The position numbers and the translations under genes were made by a program. A stretch of 39,234 bases of DNA from a virus: IMG/VR virus record IMGVR_UViG_3300022745_000083, positions 1-39,234 of that record; one strand, given 5' to 3'. The stretch's first letter is position 1. The number at the start of each line of letters is the position of its first letter. Positions 6,808-13,819 of the stretch are shown here, in pieces. The notes under the pieces were generated by a model that saw only the letters and a program-made list of their open reading frames with translations, was not told the DNA's origin and made no database searches.

Positions 6808-7044
6808 CCGTAACGAGGGGAATAACTAGCGAAAATCGGCTGATCTAACCGGAACGGGGAATCAGCTAGGCGGAGTGCAGAAACCGCTACAACAAACGCA
6901 ACTATCCCCCGAAAAATGGCAATCCCTAGCCGTAACGAGGGGAATAACTAGCGAAAATCGGCTGATCTAACCGGAACGGGGAATCAGCTAGGCGGAGTGC
7001 AGAAACCGCTACAACAAACGCAACTATCCCCCGAAAAATGGCAA
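6801..7044 (+). repeat. Perfect 122-bp tandem duplication
   Basis: Two identical units, 6801-6922 and 6923-7044, with a third beginning (TCCCT) at 7045 that diverges at once. Each unit contains a GCTGAT/ATCAGC stem, two related segments (CCGTAACGAGGGGAATA and CCGGAACGGGGAATCA), a CGG/CCG hairpin around GTGCAGAAA, and CCCCCGAAAAATGGCAA. That last motif is the 5' part of the tRNA-like element after unit 2. Perfect identity suggests recent duplication or active homogenisation. I see no convincing coding sequence. Confidence 0.95.
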
Positions 7045-7096
7045 TCCCTGCGGTTTGTCCGTAACGCAGGGCAAGGTTCGATCCCTTGTCGGGGGA
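7028..7096 (+). tRNA. tRNA-like element, unusual or degenerate
   Basis: The 3' part is a canonical T-arm: CAAGG-TTCGATC-CCTTG at 7072-7088, followed by TCGGGGG and a discriminator-like A. TCGGGGG pairs perfectly with CCCCCGA at 7028-7034, making a 7-bp acceptor stem. Between them there is no normal D stem, only AAAAATGGCAAT. The anticodon position is an over-long hairpin (CCCTGC, bulged G, GTT; loop TGTCCGT; AAC, GCAGGG). Position 33 is not U, so I assign no anticodon. At 69 nt it is short. It could be a decayed tRNA, a tRNA mimic or a minimal tmRNA-like fold; no CCA is encoded. Confidence 0.45.
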
Positions 7097-7099
7097 CTA

Positions 7100-7188
7100 G
7101 CGATCCAGTGCGAGTTATGGTGTTTGTGCGGTTGCTCCACACTTCCGAAACGAGCGGAGGGGTCCACCGTAACGCCACGCTGGATCGC
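7100..7188 (+). ncRNA. Candidate structured RNA next to the tRNA-like element
   Basis: A 9-bp inverted repeat, GCGATCCAG at 7100-7108 and CTGGATCGC at 7180-7188, encloses 71 nt with further possible stems: GGTG with CACC, and CTTCCG with CGGAGG around a 7-nt loop. It starts four bases after the tRNA-like acceptor. There is no good reading frame. This could be an independent small RNA or a 5' leader structure for the gene at 7239. The stems are visible by eye only; no folding was computed. Confidence 0.35.
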
Positions 7189-7238
7189 AACTTTCATCGT
7201 ATACGTGCCCAGTGACATAACCAACCGGAGATCAGCCT

Positions 7239-7715
7239 ATGCAGCTTCAAGCCAACCGATCCCGCAGTTTCTCCCCCCAGTTTGGGATCCCCGGTGTTCC
7301 GGGTAAGGGCAGGTGTAACCGCCGAAACAAGGGCAAGCGTATCAATCAAAGCGGAAGCACTAACCGTGCTGTAAACCGTCCCGCAGCGGTACAGGATTCG
7401 ATTCCCGAGCCGAACGATCACCCTGAGATCCCCGTTTTGCATGATTTCGGATGCGCTTGTCCGCTGTGTGTGGAGGGGCAACCCGAGCCCCCGATTCTGC
7501 GGGATATCGTTCCCGAGATCGCTAACGAAGGAAATGCAAAGATCCCCACCACGTTATTCGGCAATGTGATCAACTGGGGTGACCTGGAATCCCACACGAT
7601 CCCCGAACTAAGGACCATTGCAGCGAACTGCATTCCTCCGATCAAGGTTCCGCGAGTCGGGAAACCGGCAATCATTGCAGCGATCCAGGCTGCGTTGGGG
7701 AGCATGGATCTGTGA
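7239..7715 (+). CDS. Hypothetical protein with possible SAP-like C-terminus, 158 aa
   Basis: The N-terminal 60 residues are basic and low in complexity (GRCNRRNKGKR region). The middle contains FGCACPLCVEG, a CxCPxC cluster that may bind metal. The C-terminal 35 residues, HTIPELRTIAANC then KVPRVGKPAIIAAIQAAL, resemble a SAP-type helix-extension-helix DNA-binding motif. A DNA-binding role would suit its place at the head of the replication module. Its stop overlaps the GTG start of the next gene. Family assignment is tentative. Confidence 0.65.
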   Translation: MQLQANRSRSFSPQFGIPGVPGKGRCNRRNKGKRINQSGSTNRAVNRPAAVQDSIPEPNDHPEIPVLHDFGCACPLCVEGQPEPPILRDIVPEIANEGNAKIPTTLFGNVINWGDLESHTIPELRTIAANCIPPIKVPRVGKPAIIAAIQAALGSMDL

Positions 7716-8047
7716 AACACTACCCACACCGTTACAGCCTGAGCGTGGAGATCCAAGCGCTCGCAATGCAGCGGATCACCGATACTCGAGATCCCGGGGA
7801 CGAAACCGCAGGAACGTTGGAAGATATGGCGGAACGCATCGCTGGGCTAGAAGACTCGGCTAAAGCGCTCGCCACGATCGGATCCTTACTCGGGATTCCC
7901 CGTTGCGAAAAGGGCACGATCGTAGCCCCCGAACGCGCGGAGGGGGGGCTAATCGTGTCTCCCGAGTGGATCGCCAAAATCGTGGGCAAGGTCCGCGCAA
8001 TGACGCAACCGGCAACCAAAACCGAAGCAAAGGGGGCTAAGTCGTGA
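7712..8047 (+). CDS. Hypothetical protein, 111 aa
   Basis: I do not recognise this protein. It has a GTG start overlapping the preceding stop (GTGA) and itself ends in a GTGA overlap with the exonuclease gene, so three genes are tightly coupled. It begins with a basic/aromatic MKHYPHRYSL, has an acidic helix near ETAGTLEDMAERIAGLEDSA, and ends with a Lys/Thr-rich tail. Probably helical and cytoplasmic. Context suggests a replication accessory. Confidence 0.65.
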   Translation: MKHYPHRYSLSVEIQALAMQRITDTRDPGDETAGTLEDMAERIAGLEDSAKALATIGSLLGIPRCEKGTIVAPERAEGGLIVSPEWIAKIVGKVRAMTQPATKTEAKGAKS

Positions 8048-8763
8048 TTTACTACGCACTCGATATCGAAACGACTGGACTGGATCCGGAAACATGCCAG
8101 ATCCTTTCAATCGCAATGGTCCGGGAGGATACGGAACAAGCGCACAAGTGTGCTGTGGACGATCTCCCCTGGATCCACGTTGGGATCAGCCATCGGCTTA
8201 TCAAAGGGGAACCGTACGCGTTGCAAATGAACGCACCCCTGATCAAGTCGCTGATCCCTGAGTCTGGATATCAAGGGTTGATCTGGGATCGCAACGGTAT
8301 GCACGTTCACCGCACCCCCTATAGTGCAGTTCGTCAACTGCTTGCGTGGATCTGTGACGATGGCCGGATAAACGTGGCCGGCAAGAACGCAGCGGGGTTC
8401 GATATCCCGTTTCTGGCATCCCACGGGCTACACGAACTAACCGCACGTTTTCGCCACCGTGTCATTGACGCGGGATCGGCGTTTGTGGATTGGAGCGCTC
8501 AAACGCTCCCCGATCTGCAAACCTGCAAGAAAATCGCGAATGTTCCAGGGGACGTTGCCCACAACGCACTAGAGGATGCTAGGGACGTGATCCGCGTGCT
8601 TCGGGCTAAGTACGCTCCGAACGCTGACAAGATCCGCGAAACGATCCGCCCGTACGGGTTGGAAGGCGTAAACGCGCCAACTTACACCCCCTGCGGTCAG
8701 TTCGTAAACCGATACAGCGAACCGTGTAAGTGCAGCATTTGCGTAGCTTCACGACACGGCTAG
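8044..8763 (+). CDS. DEDDh 3'-5' exonuclease
   Basis: A 239-aa DnaQ/RNase T-type exonuclease. Exo I is DIETTG with D7 and E9. Exo II is NAAGFDIPFL near residues 115-124. Exo III is HNALEDAR with His173 and Asp178, so all four acidic residues and the DEDDh His are in place. A 30-residue C-terminal extension carries four Cys (PCGQF, then EPCKCSIC), possibly a zinc site. Because the phage polymerase has its own proofreading domain, this enzyme more likely trims ends, degrades host DNA or RNA, or repairs. GTG start with GTGA overlap. Confidence 0.88.
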   Translation: MIYYALDIETTGLDPETCQILSIAMVREDTEQAHKCAVDDLPWIHVGISHRLIKGEPYALQMNAPLIKSLIPESGYQGLIWDRNGMHVHRTPYSAVRQLLAWICDDGRINVAGKNAAGFDIPFLASHGLHELTARFRHRVIDAGSAFVDWSAQTLPDLQTCKKIANVPGDVAHNALEDARDVIRVLRAKYAPNADKIRETIRPYGLEGVNAPTYTPCGQFVNRYSEPCKCSICVASRHG

Positions 8764-8767
8764 AAGT

Positions 8768-8953
8768 ATGCCAACCATTTCGGAACAACTAGAGATCCGA
8801 TGGTTGAATGTCAAAACCGCAGCGACTAACCTAGTTGGCAAGCTCGAAAAAGAGCGGGGGCAACTCCCCGTTAGCGTTCAAGCAGCGGCTAGTATCTTAC
8901 AGCGTAGACTTGACGAACTAGCGAAGGAACTAGCGAAGGAATCAACCAAGTGA
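8768..8953 (+). CDS. Small helical protein, 61 aa
   Basis: A short protein that should be nearly all helix; the last 20 residues repeat a Leu-Ala-Lys-Glu pattern (LDELAKELAKESTK). No family recognised. It sits between the exonuclease and the Cas4-like nuclease and its stop overlaps the nuclease GTG start, so it is probably made in step with it and could be a partner subunit. Confidence 0.6.
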   Translation: MPTISEQLEIRWLNVKTAATNLVGKLEKERGQLPVSVQAAASILQRRLDELAKELAKESTK

Positions 8954-10752
8954 CGCACCCAGCCGATCGAATGTTTGCGCCGAACAAGCGCAAAGCCTGG
9001 AAACATGCGAGCGCATCGCAGTTACAGACATTCGATCGTTGCCCCCGTCGCTGGTACCTAAGCAAGATCCTGGGGGTGTGGGAGTTAGAGGGGGCATGGT
9101 TGAAAGTGGGTAAGGATGCGCACAGCCGTATCGAAAACTACCTGCTAAATGATACCGCCCCCGATCCTATGATCTCCCCGGGGATCGTGTTCCTTCCGCG
9201 CCCTAGGCTTCCGCGCTTGCTAGTAGAGCGAAGAATCGCGATCCGAGATCCGCAATGGGAAGTGCCGATCGTTGCGGTTATTGACCTATTTCGACCTAAT
9301 GACACACCCCCGGGGGTTACCGATCACAAGTCAGTTGGTAACGTCAAAGCCCCCCAAAAAAGGGGGCAACCCGCGCACTATACGGATCAGTTTCCAAAGG
9401 GTGCCGAAACTACCGCGATCGAACGGTTCGATGATATCCAGGCAACGATCTACACGGTACACTTGCACGCTGTAAAAAAGGGCTTGCCGTGGGTTTTTGA
9501 GTACACCGATTCTCACGGGACGCATTACCGGGGGCACGATTTGCCAACCGTCAGCGATGCCCCCCAAAACGGGTATAGTTACCGATGGTTACAGTTTTTG
9601 AGCAAGCCCCCGTATCGGGCCAGACTGATAGAGGTTATACTAACCCCCCTTGCCCTGACGCTGGGGCTTGCAAGGGTTCACGAACTAATGCGCGCAATGG
9701 CGATTGCAGCCAAAGCCGAGCACGAAACGCAAGTCGCTGCAAACCCGAGCGCTTGCGACGATTACGGGGGTTGTTCCTTCCGATCGCGCTGTGCGATCTA
9801 TGGTGCGATCCCGTTTGGTAGACCACGAAAGGATAAAAGGACCATGAGTTACCCACAGCCACCTATGCCCACAATGCAGGGGGAGATCCTGCAAGCGCTC
9901 GCTACTTCACAACCCGTGATTTCACCCCAGATTCAAGCGATCATGGATCAGATCAAGGCAAGCGCTCAGGGGTTCAAGACGGCGGGACATACGCTGGAAT
10001 CCGCCACCCCTCAGCTTACCCAATGGGGGCAGTCGCAAGGGCTGACGTATGAGGCTGCGCGGGACGCGGTTTTTATGGGCTATGGGATTCCCGTCAGCGC
10101 CCCCCAGCCTGCCCCCGTGCCTATGGCCCCGCAAGCTCCCCAGGGTGCTCCGATGGCCCCTCAGGGTGCTCCGAACCCGTATCAAGTGCAGGTTAACCCG
10201 GCAACTGCTCCGGCAATCGATCCGAACCCCCCTGACGGTGCCGATCTCGATAGTGACGACACTCAGGAGCCGATCAAGGGGCTTGCCAAGAATCCGAAAA
10301 TCCCCGCTTGGCAAGGGATCACGTTCGGGGGTCAGCAACTCGGCTCAATCAAAGCAGCCGAAATGACCGTACTACATACCCAGTTGTACGTGATCACTTG
10401 CAGCCAACCGATCTGGAAAACCGCTTACGATGCGCTGAGCACTCGTAACGGATCCAGCAAGCGCACTGATATGAAACGCGATTGCGCGCTTATGCTCGGG
10501 ATTGTGGAAGGCAAGATCGGCCCAGGGGACGCTAGCCCCGTCACTGCCCCGAACAAGCCGATCGCAAACCCCCCGCAGCAAACCCTTGCTAGCCCTTCCG
10601 CTACTTCAACGCTGCAAGGGGCGTTCAACTCGGGATCGGAACCCGTGATCGTGATCCTGATCACGGATCCAGCAAAAGCGGTACAGTTCACGTTCAACGC
10701 TGCACTTGCTGCAAAGCTGCACTCGCAAGGGTGCGCGTTGATCAAGGTCTAA
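8950..10752 (+). CDS. Cas4/RecB-like PD-(D/E)XK nuclease fused to a C-terminal domain
   Basis: A 600-aa protein. Residues 1-290 are a RecB/Cas4-type nuclease: ASQLQTFDRCPRRWYL with Cys31, KDAH (His58), the VIDLF Asp (D112), TDHKS (D125, K127) and a QxxxY-like motif at Q164. Cys269, Cys275 and Cys281 with Cys31 would ligate an iron-sulfur cluster as in Cas4 and AddB. Residues 299-600 are different: helical, then a Pro/Gln/Ala-rich linker (APQ repeats near 385-415), then a domain not recognised. An in-frame ATG at 9844 with a strong ribosome-binding site may yield the C-terminal part alone. Comparable nucleases accompany family A polymerases in other phage replication modules. Confidence 0.85.
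   Translation: MTHPADRMFAPNKRKAWKHASASQLQTFDRCPRRWYLSKILGVWELEGAWLKVGKDAHSRIENYLLNDTAPDPMISPGIVFLPRPRLPRLLVERRIAIRDPQWEVPIVAVIDLFRPNDTPPGVTDHKSVGNVKAPQKRGQPAHYTDQFPKGAETTAIERFDDIQATIYTVHLHAVKKGLPWVFEYTDSHGTHYRGHDLPTVSDAPQNGYSYRWLQFLSKPPYRARLIEVILTPLALTLGLARVHELMRAMAIAAKAEHETQVAANPSACDDYGGCSFRSRCAIYGAIPFGRPRKDKRTMSYPQPPMPTMQGEILQALATSQPVISPQIQAIMDQIKASAQGFKTAGHTLESATPQLTQWGQSQGLTYEAARDAVFMGYGIPVSAPQPAPVPMAPQAPQGAPMAPQGAPNPYQVQVNPATAPAIDPNPPDGADLDSDDTQEPIKGLAKNPKIPAWQGITFGGQQLGSIKAAEMTVLHTQLYVITCSQPIWKTAYDALSTRNGSSKRTDMKRDCALMLGIVEGKIGPGDASPVTAPNKPIANPPQQTLASPSATSTLQGAFNSGSEPVIVILITDPAKAVQFTFNAALAAKLHSQGCALIKV
9828..9846 (+). promoter_or_regulatory. Internal ribosome-binding site and start
   Basis: AAAGGATAAAAGGACCATG inside the nuclease gene puts two purine-rich Shine-Dalgarno-like tracts before an in-frame ATG. 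The downstream residues MSYPQPPM begin the non-nuclease half just after the iron-sulfur Cys cluster. The site resembles the one before the gene at 12934 (GGAAGGATAAAACACACC). A separate product of 302 aa is inferred. Confidence 0.5.
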
Positions 10753-10757
10753 CGATT

Positions 10758-11009
10758 ATGCGAACCGTCAACGTCAACCTGGATCTTAGTCACGCAAATA
10801 TCGTCAGCACGTTGCGACGGACTAATCTAACAATGACGGCGGAAGCTATCATTGTGGAAATCGGCAAGCGCTGCGGGGTTGCGTTGGTTGACGTTGACGG
10901 CCGTATACTGCGTTGGAAACTTCGGGATCTTGTCGTTGACCGCTTGATCTACGTAGTAAATGCCCCAACTAAAAAGACACCGGCAACATATCGCGCAACA
11001 GGAACCTAG
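10758..11009 (+). CDS. Hypothetical protein, 83 aa
   Basis: I do not recognise this protein. The ATG at 10758 follows the nuclease stop by 5 bp. It looks like a small alpha/beta domain: an N-terminal strand MRTVNVNLDL, helices around residues 20-35, a second strand pair near VALVDVDGRILRWKL, and a short basic tail. No membrane segment. It lies between the nuclease and helicase genes, so a replication role is plausible. Confidence 0.65.
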   Translation: MRTVNVNLDLSHANIVSTLRRTNLTMTAEAIIVEIGKRCGVALVDVDGRILRWKLRDLVVDRLIYVVNAPTKKTPATYRATGT

Positions 11010-11012
11010 CCA

Positions 11013-11243
11013 ATGACTGACACAACCAAACCGACGATTGATATCAACCAAACCCGCGATTCGGTTGGGTTGCTGATTCGTCATTTGCGGGTTGCTAGGG
11101 CTGCATATACCAAAATCGGTAACTTGGACGAACACCCCGTTATCGCTGGCATGCTCGCTGACGCTGACGCGCAGCTTGCGACATATCAGCAAGTTTACGC
11201 ATCGTTGTGCCAAGCGACGGTTACGGAAGGAAAACCCGCGTAA
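11013..11243 (+). CDS. Small helical protein, 76 aa
   Basis: A helical protein with two predicted helices (SVGLLIRHLRVARAAYTK and ADADAQLATYQQVYASLCQA). No family recognised. Its TAA overlaps the helicase ATG as TAATG, and the helicase ribosome-binding site (GGAAGG) lies within its last codons, so helicase translation is probably coupled to it. Confidence 0.65.
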   Translation: MTDTTKPTIDINQTRDSVGLLIRHLRVARAAYTKIGNLDEHPVIAGMLADADAQLATYQQVYASLCQATVTEGKPA

Positions 11244-12925
11244 TGTCTGAAATGGCCCGCATATGCGCGATCCCGCGAGTTGAGCCGCAACCCGTGGATC
11301 TAAACCCCTACCTTCTACGCGGAACGCACGCTTACCGTTTGCGCCCCGTTCAAAGTTTGGGGCTTGCAGTGATCGCGCATATGCGGGGCTTGCTCGGCTT
11401 TATGAGGGTTGGATCTGGCAAAACGTTACTGTGCGCGCTTGCCGGAACCATGCTGCGCGCAAAGTACACAATCGTTCTAACTTCCGCCCCCTTGGTTGCG
11501 GATATGGACGCAGCCTATCGCGACGTTGCCTGTAAGTATTTCCACACGTACGGTACTACTAAGGCAATGTCTTACGATGCACTGAGCGGGGAGAATAACA
11601 GCGAAGTGCTTGATCGGTACTTGCAGCGATTCGGAAGCGAGCTAGCGATCGTGGCTGACGAATGCCATTCGTTACGCGATCTGACCCGTGCTCGCACGAT
11701 CCGACTTGGGCGCTTGCTACTTGCTAACCCAACGATTCCGTTCGTTGCCGTTTCGGGAACGATCACACGATCATCGTTGTACGAATATGCACACCTTGCA
11801 GATTGGGCGCTTAGGGCTAGCTCCCCGGTTCCACGTCCTAGCTACCCGGACTGCTTACGCAAACTAGCGGATTGCATGGATCTGAAATCAGAACCGGATT
11901 CCGAATCGTTTCGTTACGGGGAAGCGCTCGCAATGTGGGCAGGGATTCAATGGCCTTCACGGGAGGCTACAGCGGAGGATCGCAAACGTGCGACACGATC
12001 CGCCCATTTCATTCGGTTGAAATCTGCCCCGGGAGTGGTAGTAACCGAGTCAAGTGACGACTACAACGGCAAGCTGACGATTACCAAAGTCAAGCTACCG
12101 ATCCCCGAAAATGTGCAACACGCGTTAGCGGATCTGGCAATCAACGGGCTATTGCCTAACGGGGACGTTGCGGAAGATCCGCTCAGCCAATGGCGAGCGG
12201 AAATGCAGATCGCTACGGGTTTCTTCTACTTTTGGCAATGGCCAAATGGGATCAAAGATCAAGCCTGGATCGATGCTCGGCGGGAATGGCACAAGTTTGT
12301 TCGTGCGGAACTGACGAATAGTGCGAGTACTAACTATGACTCCCCTTCGCTCGTAAAACGTGCGGTTGAATCCGCTATGCAGTCGGCGGTCTGGCATCCT
12401 GGGATCCCGCTCTATCGTGCTTGGCTTCCGCATTCGGCTAAACGATGGAACGGACAAGACACCCCTCCAACCGTGGGGGTTGTGTTGTCTGATTTTCTAG
12501 TCCGGGAGGCTGTAGCCCTAACCAAGGGGCAACCCCCTACCCTGATTTGGTACGCTTCCGACGAATGCGCCGAAATGCTCAAACGACTCGGGATCGATTG
12601 CTTCGGGTCGGGATCCCACTTACCCCGAAAAGCTCGCACGATCGGGATATCGTGGCGTGTTTTCAAGCAAGGTAAGAACCTGCAAGATCGATGGTATCGC
12701 ATGATTGTTCTTGAACCCCCCGCTAGCGGGGAGCATTGGGAACAACTCATAGGACGCGTTTACCGATCGGGCCAACCATCGGATCACATTGACGTGCTAA
12801 TACCGCAGCACGCAACACCCTATATCAACGCGTTGCGTAACGCGTTGAACGAAACACGGGAGTACATGCAAACGCTAACTACCGTGCCATTGCTGTTAAC
12901 CCGCGCAACTTTTGCGGAAGGATAA
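11243..12925 (+). CDS. SNF2-type SF2 helicase/ATPase
   Basis: A 560-aa superfamily 2 ATPase. Walker A is MRVGSGKT (residues 57-61 GSGKT), motif II is DECH at 139-142, motif III is SGT at 171-173, and motif VI is QLIGRVYRSGQ at 501-511. The RxxRxGQ form is characteristic of SNF2/SWI2 proteins. Phages often carry such a helicase with a D5-type primase, VRR-NUC and family A polymerase. It may remodel forks or displace protein from DNA. The ATG at 11243 is chosen over an upstream in-frame alternative because of the TAATG overlap and GGAAGG. Confidence 0.9.
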   Translation: MSEMARICAIPRVEPQPVDLNPYLLRGTHAYRLRPVQSLGLAVIAHMRGLLGFMRVGSGKTLLCALAGTMLRAKYTIVLTSAPLVADMDAAYRDVACKYFHTYGTTKAMSYDALSGENNSEVLDRYLQRFGSELAIVADECHSLRDLTRARTIRLGRLLLANPTIPFVAVSGTITRSSLYEYAHLADWALRASSPVPRPSYPDCLRKLADCMDLKSEPDSESFRYGEALAMWAGIQWPSREATAEDRKRATRSAHFIRLKSAPGVVVTESSDDYNGKLTITKVKLPIPENVQHALADLAINGLLPNGDVAEDPLSQWRAEMQIATGFFYFWQWPNGIKDQAWIDARREWHKFVRAELTNSASTNYDSPSLVKRAVESAMQSAVWHPGIPLYRAWLPHSAKRWNGQDTPPTVGVVLSDFLVREAVALTKGQPPTLIWYASDECAEMLKRLGIDCFGSGSHLPRKARTIGISWRVFKQGKNLQDRWYRMIVLEPPASGEHWEQLIGRVYRSGQPSDHIDVLIPQHATPYINALRNALNETREYMQTLTTVPLLLTRATFAEG

Positions 12926-12933
12926 AACACACC

Positions 12934-13803
12934 ATGAATCCTAACCAACCCCCTGGATACCCTCCCCCGGGCTACGGTGCTCAAACTCCCGGGTACCCCC
13001 CGCAGGGCTATCCGAACCAACCCCCTGGATACCCTCCCCCGCAAGGCTACGGCGCTCAAACTCCCGGGTACCCCCCACAACAGGGCTATCCACAGCAAGC
13101 CCCGCAGGGCTACCCGCAACACACCCCCCCGGGCTACCCCCCGCAGGGTGCGGATCCGTACGCAAAGATCGGGGATGTTACGGTGTATCAGTCCGGGGAG
13201 TACGTAACCCCGGGGCAACACGTTTTCAAAGTGCGCAACATTTCGAGCCGTCCTAGCGACAAGAAACACGGTGTAACCGTTTTCGTTGCTGAGCTTGAAT
13301 GCGTGAAATCCATTGGGGGGCGTGCACTTGCTACCGACCCCCAAAATCAGCAACTTAGCGCACCGATCGGGATCGGGGCTATGTGCGCCCATGTTTGCAC
13401 TTCCGATTCCCAAATGTTCTTGCAGAACGTCAAGGCGTTTATGGGGGCTTTGCTCCCCGGGGGCGTGGATTCGGTAACGAATCATACCGTGATCGATGCT
13501 ACGGGGCCAAGTCAGCCGTTTGCAGGGCGTTTCGTGTATGCTGACGCTTCGATTGATCGTGCAAAGTCTACGGGTAAAGACTTCACGCGGATCAGTTGGT
13601 TTCCTGCGGAAAACGCGCCCCCGATCCCCGATCCCGTTCCGCAGCCGCCCCCGCAGGGCTACGGTGCCCCTCCCGTTCCGCAGCCGCCCCCGCAAGGCTA
13701 CGGTGCCCCTCCCGTTCCGCAGCCGCCCCCGCAAGGCTACGGTGCCCCTCCCGGATACGGAACGGGATTCCCGAGCCCCTACGCTCCCCAGCCTCCCCGC
13801 TAG
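12934..13803 (+). CDS. Putative ssDNA-binding protein with two low-complexity tails
   Basis: A 289-aa protein. Residues 1-75 are almost only Pro, Gly, Tyr and Gln, with QPPGYPPP-(Q)GYGAQTPGYPPQ repeated and PQGYPQ variants. Residues 76-230 form an ordered domain with beta-rich segments (YVTPGQHVFKVRNI, VTVFVAELECVKS). Residues 231-289 are again disordered, with PQPPPQGYGAPPV three times. The place between helicase and polymerase is where other phage modules have an ssDNA-binding protein, and the central domain has the look of such proteins; this is context-based. Strong ribosome-binding site GGAAGGA. The tails resemble those that drive self-association, and their DNA repeats are prone to slippage. 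Confidence 0.65.
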   Translation: MNPNQPPGYPPPGYGAQTPGYPPQGYPNQPPGYPPPQGYGAQTPGYPPQQGYPQQAPQGYPQHTPPGYPPQGADPYAKIGDVTVYQSGEYVTPGQHVFKVRNISSRPSDKKHGVTVFVAELECVKSIGGRALATDPQNQQLSAPIGIGAMCAHVCTSDSQMFLQNVKAFMGALLPGGVDSVTNHTVIDATGPSQPFAGRFVYADASIDRAKSTGKDFTRISWFPAENAPPIPDPVPQPPPQGYGAPPVPQPPPQGYGAPPVPQPPPQGYGAPPGYGTGFPSPYAPQPPR

Positions 13804-13819
13804 TTGTTGAGGGTACCCC

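Noticed and set aside
7028-7096. tRNA 3' end as an attachment site for integration
   Set aside because: The 5' acceptor strand is also present and no integrase gene was found, so a simple attP is less likely.
6984-7190. Leftward 68-aa open frame (contains RQGIEPCPAL)
   Set aside because: This is the typical false translation of the reverse strand of a tRNA T-arm, supporting the tRNA-like element instead.
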